Source: Ceratothoa steindachneri
Lineage: Eukaryota; Arthropoda; Malacostraca; Isopoda; Cymothoidae
Direction: 5' to 3'
DNA: 64,000 nt
Assembly (NCBI GenBank): GCA_963969495.1
Contig: OZ018324.1
Coordinates: 140,240,355 to 140,304,354, forward strand
A program made the translations under genes and the position numbers. Below are positions 11,691-23,680 of this stretch, one piece after another (the first letter of the stretch is position 1; each line of letters opens with the position of its first letter). The notes below the pieces were generated by a model, which was not told the DNA's origin, ran no database searches, and saw only the letters and a list, made by a program, of their open reading frames with translations.

Positions 11691-12035
11691 AACCCGAGGG
11701 ACATGTTCCTCAAATGGAATTGGAGCGGAGTGCAAACCAACTGGTAGGAGTTTCGGTTGCTCATTTCCTCCTGTTCCCCTTAGCAATCTTTTGGCACTAG
11801 TTCATGCTGAGCACGTACCTCCTGCCCACCCTGCAGGAGTATAAAGCTTTTGCGACCATGCCACCAGGAGATTGGGCCGTGCAGGAAGTTTTGCTATTTA
11901 CATCTGGCATGATGTCTCCGTTCTTCTCTTTGCTTTAAATACCTTCTCTTCGGCAATAGGAGTGCAGTTGCAGCTTGATAGGAAGTATACTGCTGTTTCT
12001 GTACAATACACCTTCAGCAGACTAAGAGACCTGAG
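11691..12035 (+). pseudogene. Jockey-like LINE ORF2 endonuclease N-terminus, truncated
   Basis: The start of an apurinic-type endonuclease is readable across frames: MFLKWNWSGVQTNW (near 11703-11744), the counterpart of the conserved LQWN..G..N block, then YKAFATMPPGDWA (near 11840-11878), then FAIYIWHDVSVLLFALNTF and VQLQLDRKYTAVSV (11893-12003). The last part matches the GG.AIYIRHDVPF...VAVQL.LDRRYTAVSIY pattern of Jockey endonucleases. These enzymes nick the target DNA for insertion. The copy ends abruptly at about 12035, where PLE sequence takes over, so the rest of the endonuclease and the reverse transcriptase are missing. Confidence 0.75.
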
Positions 12036-12079
12036 ACTCGAAAAAAATATTCATATCCGAGCACATGTCCCAACCTGCC

Positions 12080-12239
12080 AGCAGATGATCCAATTAGGAG
12101 CCATATATATAGTATATAAAAATAAAAATTATATATACAAAACAGACACCCAATTTACTCTGCCATATTTCTGTCCCAACGCCACGAATAATAATTCATG
12201 CCCATTTAAACCTCTGACTGTTATAGATTAACCATTTGA
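12080..12239 (+). pseudogene. Penelope-like element C-terminal tail, copy 2
   Basis: The frame ending with the stop after 12230 reads GAIYIVYKNKNYIYKTDTQF then TLPYFCPNATNNNS. It aligns with EALYIKEQRPKLNTDTNMQF then TLPYSRTSAPNNNS at 4532-4623. Both are the extreme C-terminus of the GIY-YIG part of a PLE protein. Here only this tail and the 3' UTR remain, joined directly to a truncated Jockey endonuclease; this is typical of a 5'-truncated insertion. Confidence 0.7.
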
Positions 12240-12542
12240 AACCTTTTCGACACTAATTTAATGTACCCTCGTGTGTTTTAGAAATTCCATTAACTATAAG
12301 CATGTTTATATATTTGTTACGATCAAACTAATTATTTATATACAACTCTGTTTCCAATTCGATAGGTACTAACTTTCGTCTTTGAAAATAATACATGTGT
12401 TTATCAAAAATCGTCAGCCCAATCCAATTTTGTTTTGCTTGGTGAACGTATCCACTGGGTAATTCTTGACCAAAAGTGGAATATAAGACAAATCCACAAA
12501 TTAAAAAATGAAATAAATTAACATTAAAATAGCAGTCGCCTT

Positions 12543-12547
<5 letters not shown>
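12240..12547 (+). repeat. Penelope-like 3' UTR, copy 2
   Basis: Homologous to 4651-4956 by ordered short matches, ending in the same TTCAATAATATATAT junction. Copy 2 has an extra stretch near 12480-12535 that copy 1 lacks or has lost. Confidence 0.65.
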
Positions 12548-12593
<46 letters not shown>

Positions 12594-12610
12594 ATAATAA
12601 AATATAATAT
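12546..12610. repeat. AT dinucleotide and ATA microsatellite
   Basis: A pure (AT)n run followed by a short (ATA)n run, at the 3' end of the PLE tail. Confidence 0.95.
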
Positions 12611-15600
12611 GACATCTTTGCATATCGCCTTGAACTCAAGCAAAAATCGCCCTATGATTTTAAAGGAGATTTGATGAGGGACTATTAGTGAAACAAGAAG
12701 GGGGGAATTACAGCCATAGGAAGCTCTTTGAAACATATAAATATAAAAAAAAGAGAGTCGCTAAGTCTTTTGTATGGAAGAGCACTTTCAATACTACCAT
12801 TACTGTAGCGGGCACCATTCAGCTTGCAAGCACACTTTTGAGGCGACTTACAGTACTGGAAATATTATTATTAATTATGGTCTTGCTATAAATAAAACTT
12901 AAATAAACTGAATTTATTTATTGACAGATTCTTTATTTCCCAAATTTAAAACTTCGCTCCCATTAGAAATGCATTTATTTCAATGTGATTATGAATGTCC
13001 AAAGTTCTACATCTTCTTTACTTACTTTATTGAGTCTTTCCAATGGATGTAGCTTGATTCATTCTCTTTACATGGCATGCTTTGTATGTGAGAAACTCTA
13101 CTTACATCAAACAATGGGAGTAAATTGAACAACGTTGGATTTTTGCATCTGAGAATTGTTTTAGACCAAATACATAAACAAATATTGTAGAAACTTAACG
13201 CTTACTAAGAAATTGTAGTTTTGTACGCAACATAAGGTCAAATCGTCTGTCTCTGATATCTTCTACTAAATACTTTAAATTTGTTATAGCACTGCACCAG
13301 ATTCCTATTAATCTGCAGTTTGCCCAATTTAAAACACATCAACCATTTTATATTTATTACTGAACTCGAGCGGACTGATGAGAGGTCAAACATTATGCAT
13401 ATATAATATTCTCTCTTAAAATGCTTTCTAACAATATTGAAACTGCCTGAATCCAAACTTTTCTAAACGTCACTTGTATCCTCGCTTCCATCCACAATGG
13501 TTCGTTCTTTCAAAAGTGTTCTACAATTCACTTCTGTAAATGCATATCAAGTGCGAGTAATGATATTTACTTTTTGTTACAGAACCCAAATCCATCATAC
13601 CATTTGTGACCCTTTAAATATCCTTTAAATATTATTCCTAAATTCATATACATTAACATTTCTCTTTAATTCCCATGTATTCTACCAATTATGTATCTAG
13701 TATTGTAAACAATTTTTATCTCTATTTTATTCTCTTGCTAAACTAATAATATTTAATCGTGATATTCTCTGTTAATTTTTAAATATAAATACAAATTATC
13801 TTTTGTATCTCCTATTTTATCAATTCCTGTGATTATACCTTCACCCACCCAACTCAGAAACCTAAAACTTCAAAGCAACAATTGATTTTAAGGGCGGTGC
13901 TATTATGTTGCTATCTAATTTTACTAACATAAACACAAAAACCAACATAATGTGTTTTATTGGTAGTTCTCTAATAGTGCTGTTTTTAAAGCTATATATG
14001 TACATGAAAATCATGTAAAAGAGACAATATTATAGCCAAAAACTCTCCATGATGTGTAACACACAGAGTCAATAAAGTTTGGAAAGGAATCATCTTCAGT
14101 AGTGGTCATCGAAGTTAGCTTCTGCATCGGATTATACATATAATAGATATAATCACCTTGTTATTTGCCCGTCGACGAAGGATATTTGTATTAGTTTATC
14201 ATTTGTAGTTAAATCAATATATACCAGTCTCACCAAAACCTCCACCTGTGATGCTCTGATGTATCGTTTATCTCATCAATTTATACAAAGAACAATTGCG
14301 CTATTTTCAAGCGCGCTTCAGATAAATGTGCATATCGGATGAAATTGCATATATTCCGCTTGTAGCGGTTTTGTCTAAAAAATTTACATAAGTATTGCAT
14401 TTTTGACATAATCTCACGTTTGTTAGAAAATCCGTAAAATAAACTATCACTCTGCGCATGGTAGAAAACAATCATGCAGCGGTACACGTTAGTTAAATTT
14501 ACCAAGTATATTTCCGTAGTACACAAGTTGATATTTAGGTGTGAATAAAAACTTTGATGATTATGACTTTAAATATTATCAGTACAACACCAGTTTCTGA
14601 GCATAACGCTGTATCTATGTACTGGACAGAGATTGATCATAATAACTCTTTTATCCAAAAAATAAAGAAAAATGAAGGAACTCAAGAATAAGAGATTTTG
14701 CTCAAACAACAGGTAGAAGGAGCCAAAATAATCATTTCCATCTGAAACTTTAATCTTTCTAAATGCAAGACCACGGTTGAATCAGGTCTTTAGGTAACTA
14801 ATTACATCCCAGATACCAATCATTTTTTTTTAACCGATTTTCCAAATATTCTCTCTATGCGATTCAGATTCTCCTGGTCATTAATATTTGATAATACTAT
14901 TTGTTTTAGTTTTCCCCTTGTTAATTTTTCTTATCGTTTTTTCTTCACTTTTTGCCTAGAAATTTTCGTTAATGCAATACCTATAGTTGAAAATGGAGCG
15001 TAATACTACGAAACTGCCTCCGTACACATAACATTAAATGTCTTCTCAGCAATGTTGTATTGATATTCAAGTTACATTAATTGAGATACCGTTACTATAT
15101 GTCTACTCGCTGCTATGATTTGAGTTATGGCCAATATTTTGTCAAGTCTTAGACTGGATGTGACATCAGCGCTGCACTGAATGATGCGCAGCAGGGATGT
15201 GTTTCAAATTATAAAACAAAGATAGGCCAATTAACAAAGTTAACGGTTATAACGATAATTTCATCTATTTAAATCGAAAAAGATGATTTATATTAATTGA
15301 GTAATTCTTTCGGTTATGTACTTAATATACCATTTAAAACGCTTAGACCTAAATCTACACCTTATATTTACTTTTTCACTACCCAGAAAAGAAAGCAACA
15401 AATCTAGAGATTATGAAAAAATAATATGCTCTAGTTCAATACCAGTACTTTAAATTAAACATGGAGCAGGGAAGTGGTACTCTTTTATCTGTGATTAAAC
15501 AGTACACCCAGCAGAAAAAGGTATTTTTATATAGATAAGAAACGGGGTAACGAATAAATAGCAGTAGAAAATGGTTGCATAAAAAACAAGCCGCTGAATT

Positions 15601-16375
15601 TTAGGCGAAGAAAAATAATTAGCGCATATTTAACAAATTAAATGAAATGAAATGTGAAAAACAAAAAATTCTTGCTCGTATTATTTTGGGTCTGGATGAG
15701 CGTGCTTGTTGCACTTGTTGCAGATGCCACATATGTATAAAAGGAACGGCGATGCAGAAAGGGCTAATTCGAAGTGATAAGAAATGAAGAAAAAAACATT
15801 AATTTCGGGGGTGTATGGTATATAACATAGTTACACAATGTCAGACGGAATTAGAAGATGTAATAGAGAAAAAGATAAACAGAGGATAATACAGTGTTTG
15901 AGATTTGAGGTTAAGAGTGAAGTGAAGTTTTCGAAGCATAAATTATGTCCGAAATGAAATTTCTATAGCTAACTTTCAAACATGAAGTTTTTTTTTTCAA
16001 GGTCTTAGCAATTTGACTGGATGGCTAGAGACGTATTGATGAAATGGAGCAGTTCTAATTTGTTCGAGGAAGAAACTGTTTCAACAAGTTTTATTAGCAA
16101 ACTGCGATAATTGATGTTTGTTTTTATTTCAAGAGTGATGAGTAAAGTTTAATATTCTCATATAAAATAAAGGTTTGTGTAAAACGATCAAACAATGATG
16201 TCTTGCTTAAAATGTCACTAACAAAAATAGGCAAAAAACAATGAACTAGGGAATTTATGTTTCTCTTATGGTTTTATCTCTTAAGATGCACTAACCATCG
16301 AATGATCTAAATGACTTTTTTATATATTTAAAATAGAATATTTCGATTAATAAAATTATCAAAGCCAATAATATA
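12611..16375. other. AT-rich stretch without recognised gene
   Basis: About 3.8 kb of AT-rich sequence. The only open frames are short (for example minus 13456-13238 and minus 14526-14281) and show no family motif. No tRNA-like cloverleaf or repeat was recognised by eye. Confidence 0.6.
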
Positions 16376-17101
16376 TGCAACAAAATAAGAGAGTGAGAGT
16401 TAATTGAGGCGGGGATCACCAGATCCAAGTTAGAACAAATATGTAGTTCTTCTCTGCTAGTAATAATCCAAGTATGTTATTCGAGTTCTTATGAGGGTGT
16501 TTACCAAATAAGATGGTATTTTGATTTCCAAACAATTGATAGAAAATAACGTTAGTTTGATCATGAGGTTACATAAGAATTGTGAATCCTATCCACCAAG
16601 GACTACCTTCCGCACTAGATGGAATATAACGTGAAGACGAATTGATTTTTGCGACTGAGTTTGCTGAGTTTATAATGTGGCATTATGTCTGATTGTTTTC
16701 AATGTTTAGAGAAAGTGAGTATGACTATTGTATTCGCTGAGGTAGAGATTTGTTTGAATTGTATGGATGTTGATGTTCGAGAGAGAGAGAGAGCTAAGAT
16801 TCTCTATCTAAGAAATTTATTGGAAGATATATATATATATATAGATGGTGAGAAAAGGAATTATATTAAATTTGGGATTAAGTTTAGGAAATGTTTCTAG
16901 GATTCAGTCAAGCATATTAGTGTTAATAAACAAGAAGAACAAAATGATTTGATAAAAGTTTTGTGGTAACTGAGGTTGTTGTGTTCTAGAAGGAAGATAA
17001 TGTGTCCAAGGGAAAAATCAAAGGTAAGTATGGTCGGAAAAACTGAGTCTGGGAAAGACCGTGTACAAGAGCGTTGATAGTTTTTGTGTAAATTGACGTC
17101 A
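16376..17101 (+). repeat. Putative LTR, left copy
   Basis: This stretch matches 18465-19161 in the same orientation along its full length, with many mismatches and small gaps. Shared anchors include AGAACAAATA, GGGTGTT then ACCAA, ATTCTCTATC, GGGATTAAGTTT, AGGATTCAGTC, GTTAATAAACAA and GAGGTTGTTGTG. Both copies begin near TG and can be ended at a CGTCA. AATAAA at 16925-16930 fits a polyadenylation signal, setting plus orientation. Two direct copies about 1.4 kb apart fit the LTRs of a non-autonomous element. The alternative is a plain segmental duplication. The exact ends are my estimate. Confidence 0.6.
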
Positions 17102-18464
17102 CAAACCACCCAGCATTCTGAATTACTAAAGGAAGTTACATTTGTGTGGTTACATAGAAAATATAAAAATTATAAATTAAGATGAAAGTAGCAACAATTA
17201 AAAACATTCGATTTAAAAACTTATATAATTCAAACGGCATTAATCACTCCAGTAAAATTTACTAATGAAGATACAATGTCATGGGGAATAGAATCAATAA
17301 AAGTATGAGGTAAAATGTACACTTATTTGTTGAGAAAAATGATACACGAGTATAAAATAACATTAGTTCTTGTGAACTAAATATTAAACTTCGATACATC
17401 AAATCATTAAGTAAATTTTGTACAAAGTGGGTAATAATTAAGACTCTATTTACATGATCAAATTTAAATATGCAAATGTTATATTTTAAAATCTTAAAAG
17501 ATAAATTTTGAAATACGTTCAGTAAGAGCTCTTTTTTGTCCAGATTTCGGGCACCAGAATGAGTGTGTCTCAATTCAGTGTTAACGTGGAGGAATAAATA
17601 TAAGTCGATTGAGTGCATATTTTTGGTTAGTGATATAATGAGAGAGTAAACGTGAATATAGAGAATTTGAAAAATTCTGAATTAGTTGACCTAAATTCGT
17701 GAGTCGGTAAAACTTTTTAACGAATGTGTCAAGCAAACTTATAAAACTAAGTGGTGAGTTGAAAATTTGAAAACTGTGCGTGTTTTACGGCCATGTGTTT
17801 GCAAATTACTCTTCTAGTTGGTTTGTTTTTTAATAAGCAAGTCGCCGTTAGTAGCATTATGCGAATGCTATAATTTGTGAGGCATTTCGCTGTAGTTAAC
17901 ATTATATGTATGATATGAGCTGAGATTCCTGTTGACGTTGGTAGTATGAATTAAATGCTAATGAGTAGATTGCGCGTTGTTATAGGTATCACTTTGTTAG
18001 TGCAAGAGAATTGCGCACGATGATTTAAGTACAAAGAAATACCGTTAGATAGAGTGCACAAATTTTTCTCATCTTACAATTCAGCTAGAGAGGGATTTTA
18101 CGATATCTGCGGCTGTATTTTAAACTTTTAAAGTTGTCACTTACTGAAAAGTGATGTTATTTAGAGTGAGAAAGTTGCGCGGCACGAACGATGAGCACCC
18201 CGTTGAGCTGAGTTGGTGCCTCAGTAAGATGAATGATGAATGCAGGCTCCTTGATGAATGGGAGGATATGGGCCATGGTAGTACCTATATTCCTTTCAGA
18301 GAATTCTAGGACGACTTTAAAATGAAGATACGATGACTTCGTTGGATGAAAAGATACACCCCGGTAGATGACTATCAGGTCTGAGTTCACTCCAGGTAAT
18401 GATGAATGCTTGAGATCATTCCGCGTGATGATGAATAATTGAGGTCACTCCGAGTCTCATCACT
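17102..18464 (+). mobile_element. Internal region of putative non-autonomous LTR element
   Basis: The 1.36 kb between the two repeats holds no gag, protease, reverse transcriptase or integrase motif. The longest frame (minus 17618-17262, 118 codons) has no known domain. At about 18378-18460 three short units built around TGAGRTCAYTCC repeat with a period near 36 bases. No clear tRNA primer site follows the left repeat. The lack of coding capacity fits a TRIM- or LARD-like element, or a duplication that is not an LTR element. Confidence 0.4.
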
Positions 18465-19161
18465 TGTAAAAAGAGAAGAGGTTGATGCTTGATGGTGGTG
18501 GGGGTCATCAGTTCCGAGGTAGAACAAATACTTCTTCTCCGCTCTATGAATCCAGCTTCAGGATTCGAGTTATTTTACGGGGTGTTCACCAACTAAGATA
18601 ATATTTGGAACTTGAGATTCAATAAAATTAGTGTTTCTTATTCAACGAGGACCTCCTTTTAGGGTGGATTGATCAGAACGTGAAGAGGAATTGATTTGAT
18701 TGACTGTGTTTCCTTTTGTGAGTAATGTGGTAAAATGTCCAATGGTTTGGTATGTGTGTAGAGAGTGGGCGTGACCAATGGAGTTTCTAGGGAGAAAGAT
18801 TGTCTAAAGTGAATGTTCGTTGATTTTTGTTCTAGAGGGAGATAGAGAAGGAAAAGCAATGATTCTCTATCAAAGGAATTTATAGAAAGATATATAGATA
18901 GTGAGAAAAGAAAAGAAAATGAAGTTGGGATTAAGTTTGGGAAATGCTTATAGGATTCAGTCTCGTAGATTGGCGTTAATAAACAAAGAAAAGGAAATGG
19001 TCAAATAACACTTTGGTGGCAACCGAGGTTGTTGTGATCTCCCAGAAGAATAATGTAACTAAGGGCAAGGATAATGTGAACAGTTGTTCCAGTCGTAACA
19101 CCTGAGTCTAGGAAAGGACGTGTACCAGAGTGTAGGTAATTTCTGTTTCAATGGATCGTCA
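18465..19161 (+). repeat. Putative LTR, right copy
   Basis: The partner of 16376-17101. AATAAA occurs at the matching place (18978-18983). The AT microsatellite inside the left copy (near 16829-16842) is reduced to AGATATATAGATAG here. The right end abuts the 3' edge of the Jockey-like LINE on the minus strand, so one inserted next to, or cut, the other. Confidence 0.6.
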
Positions 19162-21975
19162 ATATTTTACTTTTAACTAATTTCTTCGAGAGCTATATCT
19201 AGCTCTCGAAGGATTTTCCTAGCCCTAAACCCAAAGTGCTTAAGGTATGACTGGCGTCTCTCGGCTGAATAGGCACCGTCGAGATTAGCTGCGGATGCAG
19301 TGAGAGCTGTTGGCGACTGAGGAAGGCGCCAGGCGCGCGCGTACTGGTGAGTAATGCACTGTACGCAGGGTAGAATGATTGGCATCCACCCAGCATCCAC
19401 TAGTAGGCTATCAATGGGGGAAGTGCGGAAGGCACTGGTCGCCAAGCGGAGGGTGGTGTGGTGGATCGTTTCCACCTTCGTTCGTTCGAGCTTCGAACGA
19501 ACAAAGGATCGATAAAAAGTAAGGCAGTAGCCCTATCAACACTTGAAGCGAGGAACGTCACGGAACGAAAAATAGCCATGCCGCGGGTACAAGAGACCCT
19601 AAGGCTGCGAGTATCAGGCTCCAAGGTGATGCGTAGATCAAATACAAGACAAAGGAAAAGAGGCGATTCAACCACTTCCAGGCGTACCCCTTTAAGATCA
19701 AATACAAGACAAAGGAAAAGGTGCGATTCAACCACTTTCAGGCGTACCTCTTTAAGATACAAATCTGGTTCGGGGTGAAGCCGTGGATGGCGGCAGAAGT
19801 GCACCACCTTATTCTTGGCCAAAGAAGACCGAAACCTGTGCGCTTTGGCCTAGCGAGAGAAGCGGTCTAATGTCTATTGGAGTTAAGGCTCCAGACTTGG
19901 CATATGGGCAGGGCCAAAAGAGATCGAAAGGTCGTCCACGTAGAGCGTAGCGAGAACATCTTCGGCAGCACCGAGGTGATGCCGTTGATGCTCAGGCCAA
20001 AGAGTGTGACACTTAAAACACTTCCCTGCGGGACACCCTCTTCCTCTTCAAATGGGCCGGAGAGGGCTCCTTCCACCCGTACTCGGAATCGACGATCTCC
20101 CCAAAATTCAAATATAAACATTGGTAGGCGTCCCCTCTCCCCCATCGTGTTGAGAGTCTCCATGATACCTTATCGCCATCCGGTATCATAGGCCTTCTCC
20201 AGATCGAAAATATCTGGCCGTAGTGCTGTGTATGGAGAAAGGCATCGCAGACGGCCTTTCCAATCGGAGCAGAGCATCTGACGTCGAGTGGAACTTGCGG
20301 AAGCTGCACTGTGCAGAAGACAGATGGCCTCTACCGTTCAGAAAAAAGGCTAATCTAACATTTCCCAATTTCTCCATGAACTTGTACACGCAAAAGGTTT
20401 AAGAAATTGGGCGGAAACCGGCTGGAGTAGGGTGATCTCTCCCCGGTTTGCGAAAGACGAGCAGAGTAGAATTTCGCAAGGTATCTGGGAGGGGACCCTC
20501 CACCCAGATTCTGTTGAAAAAATCTATCAGAAAGGCCATGCCTTGCTCAATCAGGTGTCGAAGCATGGCAAATGGGACATCGTCCGGGCCATGCGCTGTG
20601 TCCTCGCATGAAGCAGGAGCGGAACGCAACTCACTCCGAATAAACCTTTCGTTTAAGGGTTCTCCGCCTCTGGAGGTAAATTCTAGCAGGCTGCCTTCCC
20701 CGACATCCGACGTGCATTGAGTGCTGGCAAAGCAGCATATGGGCTAGAGAATGCGGAAAAAGCTGTCGCTAAGGATTCCGCCATGGGCGCGGGGTCCTAG
20801 ATTGGGGTCTCATTCTTTTGGAGAACGGGAGGGGGGTCCTGCGAGAACTTACCCTTAATCCTGGTGACTCGCTTCCACACCTCTGCCAGAGGGGTCTTCC
20901 CGTTAAGTGATGACACTTATGTTCTCCAAGAAGAATGGCGGGCATGCTTCGAAATATAACGGAACCTAGCCCTAGCTTGACGAAATTCACAAACAGTGGA
21001 ATCGTTCGTGTGGCGCTTATAGCGCATGTAGGCATAACGCTTCTGTTTGAGGGCCGTCTCACACTCGGCCAACCACCACGTGAGTGGTCGGTGTGCAAAT
21101 CAGCCAGATATTCTATGAATAGTAGTCAGGCCCGCGGCGATGAGTTGGCCGGAGAAGAACTCAACATTCTCTTCTAACGAACAAAACTCCTTGACTGACA
21201 TAGAGAATTCAGTTATTTTCTGAAATGCAGGCCACCACTCCCACGCCAAGCACCAACGAGGTAGGCTTTCAGGTGGCAGTTTCCCAGAAAATGTTATTTG
21301 AATGGGAAAGTGATCACTACCATGGAGGTCATCGACTACCCCCCAATCAAAATCAAGCTGTGCATCCAAGGAGCATAAAGATAGATCAAGGCAAGAAATG
21401 AAGTGGTTTTCGGGCAGTGATGCGTAAACTAATCCATATTTAGGACACTTATCTTAATCTCTTCTATCAGATCGGCAAGGACTTGTCCCCTGGAATTTGT
21501 TCAGTAATCCCCTCAGAGAGGATGCCTGCCGTTCGGATCTCCAAGCAAGAGATAGGGCCTCGATAACCGTGCCACGACGCGGCGGAAGTTGCCCGCGTCG
21601 AAGTCAGCTGACGGTGAAATGTACGCAGAAAAAATAATATACCTCCTATCCAGGTGAAACTGCACAGCCACTGCCTGAAAGGAGGTATCTAAATTTGAAA
21701 GAAGAACGGAAAATCATGCCGGGTGTAAACCGCGCATCCCAAAGCCAGGCCCCCATCTCGATTTGGTAGGGTCGCAAAACCCTTATACCCCGGGAGGGTA
21801 TGCAGCTTATCCCAGTTAGCGCGGAGTCCAAGGCAATTCCCTTGAACGAATATGCCCTCCAGGCCTAGCTCGAAGGATAGGCGGCCGCCCTCTTCGAAAA
21901 GAAGACCCTCAGGTAAATGGCCGTACAGTTCCCAGAGGCAGAACCCCGGGCGCTTATAGGCGGACAAAGCGCTGA
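19162..21975 (-). pseudogene. Jockey-like LINE ORF2 (endonuclease + reverse transcriptase), copy 1, broken
   Basis: On the minus strand the endonuclease begins near 21970 with GLEGIFVQGNCLGLRANWDKL and GGLALGCAVYTRHDF, then DLHGSDHFPI (21330-21300). The family motif for the catalytic Glu (LQE) between the first two blocks is missing, pointing to an internal deletion. The reverse transcriptase follows: AHGPDDVPFAMLRHL (near 20595), GFRPIS (20417-20400), CSFRKFHSTSDALLRLE (near 20320), EGVPQGSVLSVTLFGLSING (near 20045-19986). YVDDLSISF is encoded near 19942-19916 but in a shifted frame. The thumb has KNKVVHFCRHPRLHPEPDLYL (near 19815), then a 60-base tandem duplication (19635-19754). Frameshifts abolish function. 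The 3' end is cut at the LTR-like repeat. Confidence 0.85.
19635..19754 (-). repeat. 60-base tandem duplication inside LINE reverse transcriptase
   Basis: Two direct copies (19635-19694 and 19695-19754) differ at only a few positions. The period is a multiple of three, so the frame is kept: the minus strand reads VRLKVVESHLFLCLVFDL and then VRLEVVESPLFLCLVFDL. Related Jockey proteins carry this segment once. Confidence 0.95.
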
Positions 21976-23680
21976 AGTCGCTGTCGCCTCCGAGGACTTA
22001 TTGGGGCAGGTTGTGGACGCCATGCGAGTCTTTTCCTCTCTCCGCCTCGAAATCGTAGGTGGGTGTTGCGGCTTCAAGGGCGGGGGGCTCTCTTTTTGAA
22101 GATCAAACGTGTCCGTGCTACTCAGTCCACCAATAGGCGTTGGCAAAGGAGCCGAAGCTCCTTTCTTGCTGGCCTCCTTTGAAGGGACAGCTTTAGAAAC
22201 CACAGAAGATGTCCTGTAGCCCAATTTCACGGGTGTCCCCTCTTGTGAGTGTAATGACTCGTTGGAGTTGCGTGGCTGTTTCGCCTTATGGGAAACGGTC
22301 ACGATGGGGAAAGGGGGGAAGAGCCCTGGTTTTAGCCGGGGCTGGGGGGGAACCCTTTATTTCGCCAGCTTTCCCAGGAGAGCGCACGGGTTGAGTAGAA
22401 CCAGAAGAAGGCCTCCGAATGGGGGCGAAAACAACCGTGCTCGTTGGCCTTGATGGACTAGGAGCAGAGGGTGTTTATCTAACCCTTGAAGTACATATAA
22501 GACATCCCAGGCAGAGTCGGGCGCGCCAGTACCAAGTCCTTAGCCTCACAGAATGAGAGTAGTTCCTGAGACTGAACGGTCAGGGTTTCTTTCAAAAGGA
22601 GATATGCACCACATTGCTTTGATTAACGGGGTGCGCCTCTCCGCAATTAACACACTTGGCTACACTGGATTTGGACTCATAGTGTACGGCCTTGGAGCAA
22701 TTTACACATACTTTGAGTGACCTTGACTCTGCACGTCTATATGAGCGATTTGTATGGCCGTAACGGTGACATTAATAGTACCGCCGTGGCAGGGCACGAA
22801 TGCTTTCACGCGGTAGCGGTATCAACCAGAACGCGCCAACTCTGGGAACTTGTCACAGTGGATCGTGAAGAAGAGTGTAGGGGTGGGTCTCGAGGCCCCA
22901 CCTTGTTTTCTCATCACGCTTTTGACCTTGACTGCCCCATGGTTGGCTAGCTCTAAGATGATTATCTCTATGGAGTAGTCAAATATTCCTTGGGATAAAC
23001 TACAACTATCACAAAGTTCATGGTAGATTGCGGCGTCACACTCACCGTGATGCCATCGAGTGTCCGAAGAGCACTTATCTTGTCCGCCTCAGAGGGAACC
23101 GCCGCATTCGCCAGAAGGCTGCTATCCGAGAAACCGTTCACCTTTGGCTCTCTACCAATATCACTAGCTATTCTCTTCTCTGATGGATCATGTTGCCCTA
23201 GGCCAACATGCTGCAATCATTGGAGCGAATAACGAGGATGTGTTTTAAGCCAGCGGGCTCGAAAACGCCAGGTAACCTCTGAATGAGGGGCTTTGAATTT
23301 ATGAACACTCCGCCCTGCGCTGTTTTTGTCTTAGTCATAGTCAGGGGCTTCGCACCCGGGGAGGCAGCGGGCCGGATCTGACGATCTTGGTTTGGCCGCT
23401 TACCGAAGTGGCAGCAGACCCATCCAGGAGAGGAGCCCTGAGTCTTCTTAGTTTTTTTCATACTTTTTTATTTTCAGGAGAGAAGGGGAAGGGAAAGAAC
23501 CAGCTTCTCCCCTTCGCCGGCAGGAGCCCCTAGGCTAGATGGAGCGTCCTCAGCCAGTTCTTTTTTCGAGATGGAGAAGGTCCTGGTAGGCGCAGAGGCA
23601 CCGCTCGGAGGAGATCTTTCCCCTCCTCCTACTTCCTTGGAAAGCCGGGCCGTTTGTGGATTCGCTCGCATGGAAAGTAT
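21976..23680 (-). pseudogene. Jockey-like LINE ORF1 (gag-like) with zinc knuckle, copy 1, broken
   Basis: From the minus-strand start near 23670, the frame reads a Ser/Pro-rich leader (PSSLGAPAGEGEKLV), then KRPNQDRQIRPAASPGAKP (near 23397-23341). It continues with a possible RNA-binding fold holding RLPGVFEPAGLKHILVIRS (near 23275-23219) and VNGFSDSSLLANAAVP. Near 22708-22630 the frame CVNCSKAVHYESKSSVAKCVNC..GEAHP gives two linked Cys-X2-Cys pairs with a His, a damaged zinc knuckle. A Pro/Ser-rich tail (about 22302-21980) ends the protein, as in Jockey gag-like proteins. It should coat the element RNA. Stops and frameshifts divide the blocks. Confidence 0.7.

Noticed and set aside
12328..12736. 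Minus-strand frames with long Tyr-Ile repeats
   Set aside because: They are translations of the AT microsatellite.
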